In this document: one piece after another, positions 1 to 15,200 of the stretch
Layout of the letters: the number at the start of each line of letters is the position of its first letter
Position numbering within the stretch: position 1 is the stretch's first letter
The notes under the pieces: generated by a model
What the model saw: only the letters and a program-made list of their open reading frames with translations
Told to the model about the DNA's origin: nothing
Databases searched by the model: none
Program-made: the position numbers and the translations under genes
Origin: Branchiostoma floridae
Taxonomy: Eukaryota > Chordata > Leptocardii > Amphioxiformes > Branchiostomatidae
Direction: 5' to 3'
NCBI RefSeq assembly: GCF_000003815.2
Contig: NC_049988.1
Location: 8,901,111-8,946,703 of the forward strand
DNA length: 45,593 nt

Positions 1-40
1 GAAACACTGTTTCACGCTCTCACCTGCAACAACATCTAAG

Positions 41-292
41 ACAACAATGGAATCAACACTTATTACAACACAGAAAACAACTCCAGAACCTACAACAGAA
101 CATAGTACTGTCAAAACATCCTCATTACCCACATCAATACAAACATCAGAACGCTCAACGATAAAGACCACATCACCAACGACAACAAAAGCGACCACAC
201 GTCAAACTACCGAAATAACAACTGTTAAAACAACAACTGTGCAACCCTCAACAGTGCTCACCACCCAGAAAACAACACCCCAAACGACTCAG
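41..292 (+). CDS. Mucin Thr-rich exon a (first visible)
   Basis: This exon encodes about 84 residues of Thr/Ser/Pro-rich sequence of the O-glycosylated mucin type. The reading frame is open back to base 2 (a mucin-like SPATTSKTT precedes), so the exon may really start left of the window; an AG at 39-40 is the only visible acceptor. The donor is CAG|GTACC after 292, phase 0. Confidence 0.6.
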
Positions 293-3200
293 GTACCACA
301 AAGCTTACAGTCAACAACACAATCCTCACCTTTCCATACTTACACATTCCCTATGATAACTCATATTTAGCCTCTTACAGCCTCTAAAATGTTGCCGTCT
401 CCAAAATGCAATCATTGTTATCAAGTCACATGAAATAGACCCTGACGTACATCATTGATATGCCATTTTTATGTAGCAAACTACGATCTCGACGTCTACA
501 CAACCAACAACTGTCACAACAACACCATTCAGACCGCAAAAAACATCTATAGAGACTACAAAAGAGCACACTACCGTCAAAACAACCACCATCCAGAACA
601 CAGAACACACATCTAGTAAAACAACTGTTAGAATTGTACCCACAACAATACAAACACCTGAACACTTAACCACCAAATCATCATCTCCAACAACAAATGG
701 AACAACTCCAACCGTTATAGGATCAACTCCAAACACTACAAGAAAAACTACACCACGAACCACACAGGTATGATTGAGTACTGAAGATCAACAATGAACT
801 ACCCACAGTTCCCAACCACTAGCATTGCGTATTACCTCAAAATTGTACATTTTTCTAATGTCTAAAATCTGCTTTCCCACAGCAAACATCACTGTTGACA
901 ACAGAGCAAACAACCCAAGAACCTACAACGGAGCATACAACAGAGGAGACAACATTTGCCACAACTGAGGAACCAACTACTGAACCCAGTACAACCGCAG
1001 TAAGTACAAAATCAAGATAAGAATGTAAACTAAAACAAATCCATGATGATTGTATATTTTGTATATAGTCTATATGCGAACATAGTGGCTATGCTATATA
1101 GTAATAGTGGCAAGAAATGCTCATTAATTTCTTTCTCGCCTCATGGCGTTTAGAACAAGCTAGAACCTATTTCCTTGAAGGAAAGGGGGCATCTTACACT
1201 ACTTTGTAGTCTTAGGTTGGTTTCATGTCAATCAAACATTCACCTTTTGATAATGACTATATCATATGACTTTGGAAACATCGTATGTCCTTGGCACATT
1301 TTAGGAAGTAACAACATCAACAATGCGTACGACAACCATCCCAACAACAACAAAAACGACAACCCCAGCTGCTACCACAAAGACAACAACAACCCGTGCT
1401 GCTACAACAAAGAAAACAACGACAACTCCTGCTGCCACAACAAAGTCTACAACAACAATTCGTTCCACACTGGAAACAACTACAGAGGAGGAGGTATACA
1501 TAATTCTATTGTTGAATAACCATATGCAAGTTTCACCATCTAAACAGTAATCTTGCAGCATTGACCAAATCTAAGGGAGAAATTGGCACTGTCTGATAAT
1601 CTTTTCCAACACAGAAAAGGTAACAAAGTGAGAACAGGAAAGTAGGCAGGAAATTCTTCATCTCTCGTGNNNNNNNNNNNNNNNNNNNNNNNNNNNNNNN
1701 NNNNNNNNNNNNNNNNNNNNNNNNNNNNNNNNNNNNNNNNNNNNNNNNNNNNNNNNNNNNNNNNNNNNNGTTAAAACAAGTATATCAACTGTGTCTGAAG
1801 CGGAATCCACAGCTGCTTCAGCTGCTACAACAGTATCAACACAATCAACCGAACTAGCCACAACTGGAATATTAATGCCAACAGCAACAGAAACCAGTCC
1901 AGGGAGTACAGTAGAAACAATTACAACTGCAGCACCAGGAACAACAGAAGCAACTCCAAAATTGTCAACTGCAACATCAGCTCAAACAGAAGGCACCGCT
2001 ACCAGAGGTAAAATCACTTTGAAACGCCAATCTTTCATTGATAGCTTCGTCAGGTTGGTAGGTCATAGACGACTCCACGTCTTCATACATAACCACAGAA
2101 GACGACCACAGAGTCAATGTCAAAACATTAGCAAGTAAGAAATACTAGCTGCGTAAGAGCTAAGAATTCACAGTAAGACAAATTGGAAAAACCCAAACGT
2201 ATTTGAGAATCTCTATTCACTCTATTTTCTTACGGTCAAGTAGCTTTTTACCAGAGGCCTATACAAATAGATACATACAATCGTATAAATGCATTCATAA
2301 TCAGCTACACTCTTACTATCTATAGAAACACCTACATTGGCAACAACAACAGCAACAAAGACAGTTGAACTAACCCAAACAAGAACACAGAAGATATCCA
2401 CAGATGCAAAGACAACAACACCAAAACAATTAACCATCTTGTCAAGTACAACCGCGGGATTACAGGCAACTACACAAGTAAAATCGACCATCCTGTCAAG
2501 TACAGTAGAAATACAAACACCAGCAGCAACAACTGCGGTAACAACACCTACAGAATCACAGAAAACAATATCAAGCACGCAGACAACCACACCAATACAA
2601 TCATCAATGCTGTCTAGTACAGTAGATACAACTACATCATCAGCAACAACAAGATCACAGAAAACATCTAGAAGCACACAGACAACAAAGCCATCGACAG
2701 TTATGTCAAGTTCAGCACAAACAACATCTACAACATTTGAATCAACAACAATTTCACCAAGCACAACAAAACAAACATCCACAGGTAATGATATATCTGC
2801 TTATAATTTTCTCAATCTACACGACCTCTCCTCTCCTTCTCCCTGTCTATAATGTGAGAAAAGGTTACTATTATATCAGAACCAATGACAGAGAAAATCA
2901 CGCTTATACAAATTATACATATTTCTGAATATTTTTCGCACTCTTTAGTTAATCACACATGAGTAATCACATTAATACGCATGGTTTCACACAATGCTTT
3001 TTCTCATTATCAGTAACAAGTACAGAAGCACCATCAACAGCTGAACTAACCCTGCCAAGAACTTCAAGCATACAGACAACAAAACCGATAAAGTCAACAG
3101 TAGTAACAAGTACATTGGCACCAACAACAGCCACAAAAACAGATGAACTAACCCAAGCAACATCACAGAGAATACCTACAAGCACGCAGACAACAAAACC

Positions 3201-6200
3201 GATTGAGTCGACAGTTTTGTCAAGTACAGTATCAACGACCACATTGGCATCAACAGCCACGAAAACAGATGAACTAACCCAAGCAACATCGCAAAGAATA
3301 CCTACTAGTACAAGCACGCAAACAACAAAACCGATTGAGTCGACAGTTTTGTCAAGTACAATAATAACGACCACATTGGCACCAACAGCCACAAAAACAG
3401 ATGAACTAACCCAAGCAACATCGCAAAGAATACCTACTAGTACAAGCACGCAAACAACAAAACCGATTGAGTCGACAGTTTTGTCAAGTACAATAATAAC
3501 GACCACATTGGCACCAACAGCCACAAAAACAAATGAACTAACCCAAGTAACATCACAGAGAATGCCTACAAGCACGCAGACAACAAAATCGATTGAGTCG
3601 ACAGTTTTGTCAAGTACAGTACTAACGACCACATTGGCACCAACAACAGCCACAAAAACAGATGAACAAACCCAAGCAACATCACAAAGAATACCTACTA
3701 GTACAAGCACGCATACAACAAAACCGATTGCGTCAACAGTTTTGTCAACAACATTGGCACCAACAACAGCCACAAAAACAAATGAACTAACCCAAGCAAC
3801 ATCACAAAGAATACCTACTAGTACAAGCACGCAAACAACAAAACCGATTGAGTCGACAGTTTTGTCAAGTACAGCACGAACAATTACATTGGCACCAACA
3901 ACATCCACAAAAACAGATGAACTAACCCAAGCAACATCACAAAGAATACCTAATAGTACAAGCACGCAAACAACAAAACCGATTGAGTCAACAGTTTTGT
4001 CAAGTACAGTACTAACGACCACATTGGCACCAACAGCCACGAAAACAGCTCGATTAACCTCGACACCAACATCAACAACAGATGGGGCAATGTCGACTCA
4101 AGCAACCACCTTGTCGAGCACAATGAAAAAGGAAGAGACTACATTCCAAACAGTACCAACTGCTAAAGCTACAACAGTAGTACCACTGGAGACAACAACA
4201 CAATTCGCCACAGGTAAAACCGCATTTGTGTAGTAGGTGTACAACTTAACTACTTAATACATTTCCATACTTAGATGAAAACAAACTACCTCTATATTGT
4301 CCAGAATCAGGTGGATAGGATAAAACAATTTAAAGCTTGGTGGGTGGATGCAAATAGACTCAATGCATCTTTTCTGTCCTGTTCTTCTATTTATTTATTT
4401 AGCTATTCCCTCTTCTGGCTCTATCTGTGCTTAACAATTTACACTTCAGCACCAAGGGCAGGCAAAGTAAAAAATGTTACCATTCGTATGTAAATTATAC
4501 ATCTCTTTATTTGCTAACTTTTGATCGATATGGCTTAAAACATCTATTTATCTAGTTTCAAAAATGCCTTTCTTTGTTATCAGTAACAAGTACAGAAGCA
4601 GCAACAACAGCTAAAACGACCCTGCCAAGTACTTCACAGAGTAAACCTACAAGCATACAAACAACAAAACCGTCAACAGTCTTGTCAAGTACAGTACCAA
4701 AGAGTACGTTAGCACCAACAACAGCCACAAAAACAACAGGAATAACGCTAACAACATCACAGAGAAATCATACAAGCATACAGACAACAAAACCGATTAA
4801 GTCAACAGAATTAACCAGTATCGCACTAACTAGCACATTGGCGCCAACAACAGCCACAAAGACCGATGGAATAACCCTAACAACATCACAGGGAAAACCT
4901 ACAAGCACACAGACAACAAAACCGATCAAGTCAACAGAATTGTTAAGTACCATACTAACTAGTACATTGGCACCAACAACTGCCAGACTTATAAGCACCC
5001 AGACAACGGTTTTGTCAAGTACAGTGCTAACGAGTACATTTGCACCAACAACAGCAGCAAAAACAGCTGAATTTACTCCAACAACAGAACAAGCAAAACT
5101 TACAAGCACGCAAACAATAAAACCCATAAAGTCGACGGACTTGACAAGTACAAAAGTAAAGACTACATTGGCACCAACTACAGCAACAAAAACAGCTGAA
5201 CTTACCTCAACAACAGAACAAGCAAAACTTACAAGCACACAGACAACAAACTCAATAACGTCAACTGAATTTTCAAGTACCATAGGGACGAGTAAGTTAG
5301 CAACAACAGGCACTAAAACAGATGGAATAACGCTAACAACATCACAGAGAAAACCAACAAGCACACAGACAACAAAACCGATAGAGTCAACAGAATTGAC
5401 GAGTACCGTACTAACAAGTACATTGGCACCAACAACATTCGCAAAAACAGATGGAATAACCCTAACAACATCACAGAGAAAAACAACAAGCACACAGACA
5501 ACAAAACCGATAGAGTCAACAGAATTGACAAGTACCGTACTAACTAGTACATTGGTGCCAACAACAGCCACAAAAACCGTTGGGATGACAACTACACAGA
5601 GTAAACTTACAAGCACACAGACAACAAAACCAATGACATCGACAGTCTCAAGTCCGGCACTAACGACTACATTAGTATCCACCACAGGAACAAAAACAGG
5701 AACACCAACAACATCACAGGTAAAACCTGAAAGCACGGAGGAAACAAAAGCAATAACATCAACCATTCTCTTGAGTACAGTAGAAACAACTACATCAATA
5801 CCGAAAGAAGAAACAACGCCAACCAAAGGAATATCAACTATCTTGTCAAGTACGTCAGAAAAAACAATGCCATCGCCAACAACAGAAGCGACAACAATAA
5901 ACCAAGACCAATCATCTACAGAGTCACAGACAGCAACACCAATCCAGACAACCTCATTGCCAAGCACAGCAAAAAGGAAAGAGACTTCATATGCAACAAC
6001 AACTTCTACATCTACATCAGCAAGAGAGACAACAACACCAGAGACAACAACAGAATCTAACCCAGGTAAAGTTACGTTTGTATATGACAGTGAAGGTATA
6101 AGAAAGTTCAACACTCCCATACACAAGTTATGAAAAAGAATGGATTAATGAGAATAAGATAGCTGAATTGGAAAAGGTCGAACACTTAACGCTAAATCTA

Positions 6201-9200
6201 AATTACGTTATCATTCCATTGCCAACAGTGGGTAGTCAGATTGGTATTGGTAATAAGCCTCATACAATTTTTTCAATCACTGATACTTTTGATCACATAA
6301 AGCAAACAACAGTCCTACATCCACTTTAACACATGATTATCTTTGTTATCAGTAACAAGTACAGAAACACCAACAACACCTGAACTGACCATACCAACAA
6401 CTTCAAAGACAAAACGAACAAGCACACAGACAACAAAACCCATAGTGCCGACAGAATTGATGAGTACCATACTAACAAGTACATTGGCACCAACAACTGC
6501 CACAAAAACAGCTGAGCTTACCCCAACAACAAAACAGACCAAACTTACAAGCACACAAACAACAAAACCCATAACCTCGACCTTCTTGTCAAGTACAGCA
6601 CTTAAGACTACATTGGTACCAACAACGACAACAACCTTAACGACACAGAGAAAACTTACAAGTACACAAACAACAACACCCATAACCTCGACCGTCTTGT
6701 CAAGTACAGCACTTAATACTACATTGGTACCAACAACGACAACAGCCTTATCGTCACAGAGAAAACTTGCAAGCACACAGACAACAAAACCAATAACATC
6801 GCCAGTATTACCAAGTACAGCACCAACGACTACATTAGTACATACAACAGGAACAAAAACGATAACCCAAACAACGTCACAGGTAAAAAGCACAGAAAAA
6901 ACAGAAGCAATAACATCAACCATTTTCTTGAGTACAGTAGAGACAACTACATCAATACCAAAAGCAGAAACAACGCCAACCAAAGGAATATCAACTATCT
7001 TGTCAAGTACGTCAGAAAAAACAATGTCACCATCACTAACAACAGAAGCAACGACAATAAACCAAGACCAATCATCTACAAAGTCACAGACAGTAACACC
7101 GATTCAGACAACCACCTTGCCAAGTACAACAAAGGGGAAAGAAGAGACTACACATGCAACAATAAAAACTACAAAATCAACGTCATCAAGAACACAGGAG
7201 ACAACAACAGAATTTGTCCCAGGTAAAATGACATTGACAATGACGCTTACTACATTGCTTAAGGTTAGACGTTTGAACAAACTGATTAAGTTTTGAAAAC
7301 AAATGACCTATAAACCTGCTGTCCACAAGATATAACATCAGTACACCAAATCACGTACGTTCATGCATTACGATGTGGAAAAGACAAACTTGTTACCCAA
7401 GTAGTATTCCACATAATACAAAATATCAGTTCCTCCAAATAAGATATGATGCCTATCGTTAAACATACTGTCATAAACTTACTAAATCCCAAATAACATA
7501 TGATGCCTAGTGGATAACATGCTACTGATATTCAAATATTGCAGTTGCAACAACAGAAGCTGTATGCACTCCGTACTGGACCGACTTCTTCAACGAGAAC
7601 ACACCAACCCAAGGACTTAACGGATATGAGCTGGAAACAATAGCATTCCTTTCAACAAAGTATGAAATATGCAAGGACGACAGGCCAATTAAAGATGTTC
7701 AGTGCCTGGATGCCGCAACCAACAAAACTCAAAATGAAACAGGTATGATAGAACTAATTCTGATGATTATCATAGAACCGTTTATTTTGTGTACACAGGA
7801 TTTTTCCGAATCGTGTTCATTCGCAAGTACTGTCTGACGTAACTTTCAACTCAAGCTGATCTGCATATTTACTAACATCTTAAATTTAGCTAAAGGGTAC
7901 TACAAAATTGACTAGAATGTTACATTATCTATGTGCATGTTACGGCATTTGTGATTTAACGTAGTTAGTTTTTACTAGTTTTTAAGCCTTCGTCTACCAA
8001 TTGAAGAGTAACAGAATCTGTCATAACAGGACAAGGGTACTTTATTTCAATAATACATGTAATTCTTTAGGTTTCTGCTGAGTATATTGAACACAAAACA
8101 TGGTGTAAATAATTCACTAACATTAGAGATGCAAAAGAGAGAGGACATACAGTACATAGGTAAATTGACATTTTTTCAAATATGTTACTGCTGTTTGAAT
8201 ACCTAGGTGATGTTGCACGCTGTACAACATCGGAGGGTTTGATGTGTATCAACGGCGAAAACTTGTTCACGGACGACGAGCAATGTGAAGATTATAAAGT
8301 TCGTTTCCTCTGTGGATGTGAAGAAAGTAGGTACCGCAAAGTGCATTTAATACTATATTGGTATCATAACTTCATTTTGTAGAATTTCCCGACAACACTA
8401 AGAAATGTCTTAGGCAGTTTGCCATACAAATGTAAACGAAATATGAACAAAAAATGCAGTTGATTGCAATTGATATCAATTGGTACGTACACGATGTAGC
8501 GATTTTCTACCCTTTATAAAACCTAAATTGAATGAAAAGCTTACAACTTTAATGCCATCGGATTTTGTCCATAAACATGATCAGAATAATGCAAAGTTAT
8601 GTCTATAACACATTTCTTCTAACAGAAAATATAAAGAAAATATTCACGTGTCCAAATGCAAATAATTACTTACCATGTCAGAATCAATGCAATGAATTAA
8701 GATTACAGCATTGGTACATCCCAAAACGATTTCTTTGCCAAAGTTATGAATAGAATAAGGAGTATATCGAGTCAAAACATAATGAAAAGTATTACTAATG
8801 CCAATTTACGTATCGCGCAATGTCACCCTCATGTTCTCAGGTACAACAATACAGCCCGTGACTACAGATGGCTCTTGCATACCATACTGGACCGAGTTCT
8901 TTGATGAACACACACCGATTGCAGGCGAAAACGGCTTTGAGGTGGAAACTTTGGAAGACTTGAAGACAAAGCACATGATATGTCACGGCATGCTTATCAC
9001 GGACATTGACTGTGTGAATGGTACCGGTGTGCCATATACTGAAACAGGTAACGGAGATTTTCAACAATTTCATCTGTGGGTATATCTCACCGGAACTGCT
9101 AATTTTTAGTATGAAACCTTGTCCTCTGGCTAGTTGTAGTATCAAATAAGCGTGCAGTAATAATGACAATGCCTTAATGTAGCGTAATTCATATCTTGTG

Positions 9201-12200
9201 ACCTATTGCAGCTGTCCATTAGTAATCTTGCAGGAAATTGAAATATAAATAGCAATCACCAATATTTACATGCAGTAATTCCTGTGGTCTATTCAAATGT
9301 GTAGGTGATGTGGTATTCTGTAACGTGACACATGGACTTAGATGCTTCAACCACGACAACTGGTTCTTAAACTCAACGTGCGACAATTACCAAGTCCGCT
9401 TCTTCTGTAACTGTCCAGGTATGTAACGTTACATGTCAACTAACAATGAAACATCAGAAGGTAACAGGCATAACTAGCATGTTTATGCTGCTAGAAACTC
9501 TGTAGTGTCTATCTACTTAGCAAACTGTGATAAATGTAAACAAAACTAACAATGCATTGCAACAGCCATGGATTTTATTGTAAATACGTCATATATGACG
9601 ATATGATAAAAAAATATGATATCAGAGCGTTCAGAGTGTTGAAATAAAAACCAATACATACCCTCGTACCCAATGCAACGTAGACAGAATAGCTAGCAAT
9701 AATAAGTCAACATTAAACTCTAACAATCTCACAGCGCCAACACCGAGCGAACCACCGGTGACAACAATTCAGTCCTCAACATCAGACCAATGTGTGTCGC
9801 ACTGGACTGAGTTCTTTGATGAAAGTACACCAACTGAAGGAGAAAATGGATTTGAGACTGAAACTTTGCAGGACCTTAGGGAAAAGTACATGATATGTCA
9901 CGGCATGCTGATCGCAGACGTTGAGTGCGTCAATAGCACTGGTACACCACTCAGCGAAACAGGTAATGTGCATTTTCAACCATTTTTTTTTGCATATACG
10001 TGTATCTAACTGCACCTACCAACCTTCTTTAGGTCAAACCTAGTCTCATGATTTGAGCAACAATAGCATCTGAACTGTCTAACTCAATAAGAGTCCATTC
10101 ATATTATTGCCATATTTGTGCCGTCAATACAAGTGGCTATGCTACAGTTTGCAGGAAATCTCATTTACAATGTGGTGGGATCCATCCATATCTAAATTCA
10201 GTCGCCATCAGTCGAAAAAAGTAAAGCCCTGTTAAGTCTGCGGTCTGTTTAAATACCTAGGTGATGTGGCATTTTGTAACGTGACACATGGACTTAGATG
10301 CTTCAACCACGACAACTGGTTCTTAAACTCAACGTGCGACAACTACAAAGTCCGTTTCTTCTGCTCCTGTCCAGGTATGTACACGCGTTAACTAACACTA
10401 TAATAGCACAAAGTAACCGTGATGACTAGCATGTGTCTGCTGTTGCTTAGGCATAAGGTCAAATCACTAAATGTAGCAAGAAAGCACTTCGCAAACAAGA
10501 GTCACACTTCAACAAGTATGAATATCATTTTAAACATGATATGTAATACAACGATAGATTCACGATACAAAAGTTGCGTTCCAGCAAGAAACACACTTTT
10601 GTATTAATGTTCATAACTGCTTTACATTATAATTGTCATAGTCAAAAACAAAATAGCTTGCAATGATAAGCCGACATTAACCTCTAACAATTCTTACAGC
10701 GCCAACACCGAGCGAACCACCAGTGACAACAATTCAGCCCACAACATCAGACCAATGCGTGTCGCACTGGACTGAGTTCTTTAATGACCATACACCAACT
10801 GAAGGAGAAAATGGATTTGAGATTGAAACTTTGCAAGACCTTAGGGAAAAGTACATGATATGTCACGGCATGCTAATCACAGACGTTGAATGTGTCAATA
10901 ATGCTGGTACTCCATTCAGTGAAACAGGTAATGTACATCTTCAACCATTTTTCGCATAATTATTACTAACTGCACCTACCGACCCTTTCAAGTAACCCTA
11001 GTCTTATGATAAAACCTTACCGAACAAGCCTATTTCCCGTAGCGTTAATTCATGTATATTTCACATCATTTTCACGGTCAATATTGATAGTAAAGGTACA
11101 GTTTAAGGGAAATTAAAATCAGTAATGAATGTGGGATCAACCAAAATTTATTCACAGTAGAAAACAATTTTTCAACAGAATAAGCAAAACCTTATCTTTT
11201 CTATTGTCTACTTAAATGTCTAGGTAAAGTGGCATTCTGCAACGTGACGCATGGACTTAGATGCTACAACCACGACAACTGGTACATGAATACAACTTGC
11301 GACGACTACAAAATTCGCTTCTACTGTGAATGTCCAAGTATGTACATTTTTAGTGAACATTGTAAAAATACAGATTAGCTGACGTGACTACCGATGACAA
11401 AAAGTAATATTGTTCCTAATCGTAAAATTATTAGTATTGTAAATACATATCCCAAAGGCGTGTATATGCATGTGCAAAAGACGTTAAGAAGTTTTCGGTC
11501 AATAACCATAAACTCCTCAACCGAAGGCACCTTATATACTGCCGAGTATTAAATGTAAAAATCTACAATTACTAATTGCAATCAACACTTGCTAACAGTG
11601 ATACCAAAACTTTCAGCAACACCAGCTCCAACCGAGACGACAAAGACATGCGCTTTTTGGACTCAGTTCTTTGATGAACACACACCAACTGTAGGGTCGA
11701 ATGGCCTCGAAACTGAAACTTTGCAAGACCTCAAGAATAAGTACTTGATTTGTCACGGCCTGCCAATCACAGATGTTGAGTGTTTGAACGATAACGACAT
11801 ATCATATAGTGAAACAGGTAAGATCTGCAATGGTTTATTTGTGTGTTTCTATTGTCTAAGTCGGAAAGTTTACTTGACAATTATGCAATTATGATTAATG
11901 AAAGGATTAAATATTGTTATGGACTATCGTTATTGTTTTTTCACTAATGATCATGCTTTAAACCTTCAGTAGCTGTACTTAAACTTGGTATTCAATCGTC
12001 TAGGTGATGTGGCATACTGTAATACCACGGATGGACTGAGATGCTTCAACCACGACAACTGGTACACAGATCAGCAATGCGACAACTACAAAGTCCGTTT
12101 CTACTGTGACTGCCCAACCGGTATGTTACTTTAACATAACCATGTTGAACCATATTTGTAGTCCAAATCACACATATCACAATAACCAATTCAAAGTGAT

Positions 12201-15200
12201 AATCAGATAAATGCATGTCCAAAAGAAAACATATGCTATCAAAAATCTCAGCCCAAGCTCAACAAACCTCTTATACCATTGTCTAGTAAATGTAGAATAC
12301 ATAGCGTTGACAAGTGCATGCAGTCAACATTTACCAATAGTGGCACCAACTCTTACAGAGACAACAACTCAACCCGAGACAACGGCTGCACCATCATGTG
12401 TCCCACACTGGACTCAGTTCTTCGATGAGCACACGCCTACTGTAGGACAAAATGGCTTGGAGACTGAAACTTTGCAAGACCTCAAGAATAAGTACTTGAT
12501 TTGTCACGGCCAAGAAATTACTGACGTTGAATGTTTGGACAATAACGGCACATCATTTACTGACACAGGTGAGGACAGGAAGTTTCACTTATAGCAACTA
12601 TTTCCTGAATACTAATTAAGTCATTAGCAACATAATGATAAGCTTTGGTATGTAATACGCCATTAAACTTCCACAGTGTCTATATGATGTTATAATTACA
12701 GTCTGTATATAATTATATAAATAGGTATACCAGATAAAAAAAAATGACTTGGTGGACATACACAGAACAATTAGCTTTCGTTAACTAAAATGGATGTGGG
12801 GTGTCTACAACTCGAGAGCCATAAACTACTCATACTTTCTCTTTTTTTTAAATGTGTAAGTGCTGAGGCATATTGCACCAAAATTGAAGAGCTTACGTGT
12901 GATGATAATTTCCTACTGACAGTCGGAATATATAAAACTGCCTTATGTAAATTTGCCTTGCACCGTTGTAATGTTATGTTATTTGTAGACCTATGCAATC
13001 AGCTCTGCTGCCTATATGTGTAATGTACCGTCGCATTTTGAATAAATAAATAAATATATAAAATTGAGGGCTACTTAAATTTCCAGGTGATGTGGCCTTC
13101 TGCGACGTGACGAATGGCCTTAGGTGTTACAACTCCGATAACTGGTACACAGAGGATGGGCAATGCGAGGATTACAAAGTTCGTTTCTACTGTGACTGTC
13201 CAGGTATGTATATTTCACGTCAATATGTATGGGCATATATAAGGTAACCGACATGACTTATCAAACAACGATCAGATTGCAGAAATGATTAATAAGCACG
13301 ATTTGTCTACATGACATACATTTTTTGTACATGTACATCATAGCGATTGACTGAGCATGTGCTAATGCATGCGACCACGGAATATAGTACCTTAAATGTT
13401 TGTAGTAGTGTTGATTAAAACTATATTCTCATCATAGCCATATCACCTTTTAATGAGCTTCTAAAGTGATCTGATGATAGTCATAGATAGAATAGCAGGA
13501 AAAAAGGTTCCACGTTGCTCCAACTACAAAGATTGCCTCTTCCGTGACTTATCTTATAATATCAGAATACACCAGATAATATACTAGCATTATGATTAAC
13601 CTTTTTTCACTTTAACTTCAAAATTTGCTTCTTCTATTTACTAAGATAGTCTGACTAAAGATAGCAATAATGATTAAAATATTGAGAAATGATTATAGAC
13701 AAAAGGTTTATACAACAATTCAGTCAAAGACAACGTCAGACACATATTTTTGGTTCGATTGCATTAATATTTTTGAAATGTCAAACATTGCAGAGACAAC
13801 AACTCCGGAGCCAACATGCGCCCCGTATTGGACTGAGTTCTTTGATGAGAGCACGCCAACTGATGGACAAAATGGCTTGGAGACTGAAACTTTGCAAGAC
13901 CTCAGAACAAAGTACATGATCTGTCATGGCCTACCAATTATAGACGTGGAGTGTGTGGATGACAATGGCATATCATATCTTGAAACAGGTGAGCCGTAGC
14001 CTCTTCTATTGACATTCTGTGTGGTGGTCGCTAATATCACACTTTTATAATGATCTAAGGCTTATGGCAAATATTATGCCCATGCCTCTAGAATCTATTA
14101 TTTACAGTTGTCTAATCGTTATGTGTATCGAAACTCTGCCACATTTATTTGTTCCTATTTATCAGGCTAGGAGATCAAAACTCAGACTTTAAAACTGAGC
14201 TTTCCCTTTTCCATTATCCTGTGTGGGCACCACTCAATTCCTAATCAATGCGAAACGTTATAACGTTATGTCTTGAACAGTTACAATTATCAGTTGTCCC
14301 ATTTGTATATTCAAGCTCCAGAAGCTATTCATTTACAAGGACAAGAAGATGTGGCTGTTTTTAAACTGAGACAATACAAGAAAGCAATGCGCTAAAATCA
14401 AGCATTCTCTTCATTACTATGTACTTACTACATTAAATTACCAACATAGTTGCTGTAGGTCAAACAATATCATTAAGATATTGAAATGGGTGTTCAGCGA
14501 GCGTAAGGATACAGTTTTTTTTCAGTTCGTTGTCTCCAACGCCTTAGGTTTCACTGACCAATGCGCCCTTTGCTTGACATTCATTCTAGGTGATGTGGCA
14601 TACTGCAACACAACGCATGGACTTCGATGTTACAATTCAGACAACTGGTATACAGAGGATCAAGAGTGTTCCAACTACAGAGTTCGTTTCCAATGTGGAT
14701 GTCCGATAACTCCGGAGCCGCCATGTGGCCCGTACTGGACTGAGTTCTTTGATGAGAGCACGCCAACTGTTGGGCAAAATGGATTGGAGACTGAAACTTT
14801 ACAAGACCTCAGAACCAGGTACATGATCTGTCATGGCCTACCGATTACTGATGTGGAGTGTTTGGATGACAATGACGTATCATATCTTGATACAGGTGAG
14901 TCATAGCCCAGTCTGTTCCATTATCATGAGTGTTGGTCAAAGAACACTTTTATGACGATTTAAGGCTTGTGGCAAGTATTGTACCCATGCCAACAAAATC
15001 TATTACATGTACAATGTCTTTACAATTGTCTAATTGTTCTGTGTATCAAAAATCTGCAACAGAACGTCCAGCTGATCAGGCTAGGAGATCGAAACTGATT
15101 TTAAAACTGATTGGACAAAATATAAGAAAGTATCGCGGTAAACTGGTTAACAAAAAATAACAGACTGTGTGGCTACAATGATCTACAATGGGTAATGTGT

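Noticed and set aside
2967-4040. 357-codon antisense ORF opposite giant mucin exon 1
   Set aside because: It is a mirror of the Thr-rich repeat (a Val/Asp/Cys-rich translation repeating with the same period), and the sense frame has splice sites and mucin composition. It is a shadow due to base composition.
4768-6126. 452-codon antisense ORF opposite giant mucin exon 2
   Set aside because: Same reason: the frame is open only because ACA/ACC-rich sense DNA rarely yields antisense stops.
6315-6983. 222-codon antisense ORF opposite giant mucin exon 3
   Set aside because: Shadow of the repeat exon, with no domain or splice evidence.
8565-8753. 62-codon Cys-containing ORF between WxxW 1 and 2
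   Set aside because: Has a few Cys but no family pattern, and its frame does not connect to the flanking phase 1 exons.
12790-13023. 77-codon ORF with several Cys inside the WxxW 6 intron
   Set aside because: No acceptor/donor that fits phase 1, no WxxW or EGF pattern, and the two proper halves of the domain splice across it.
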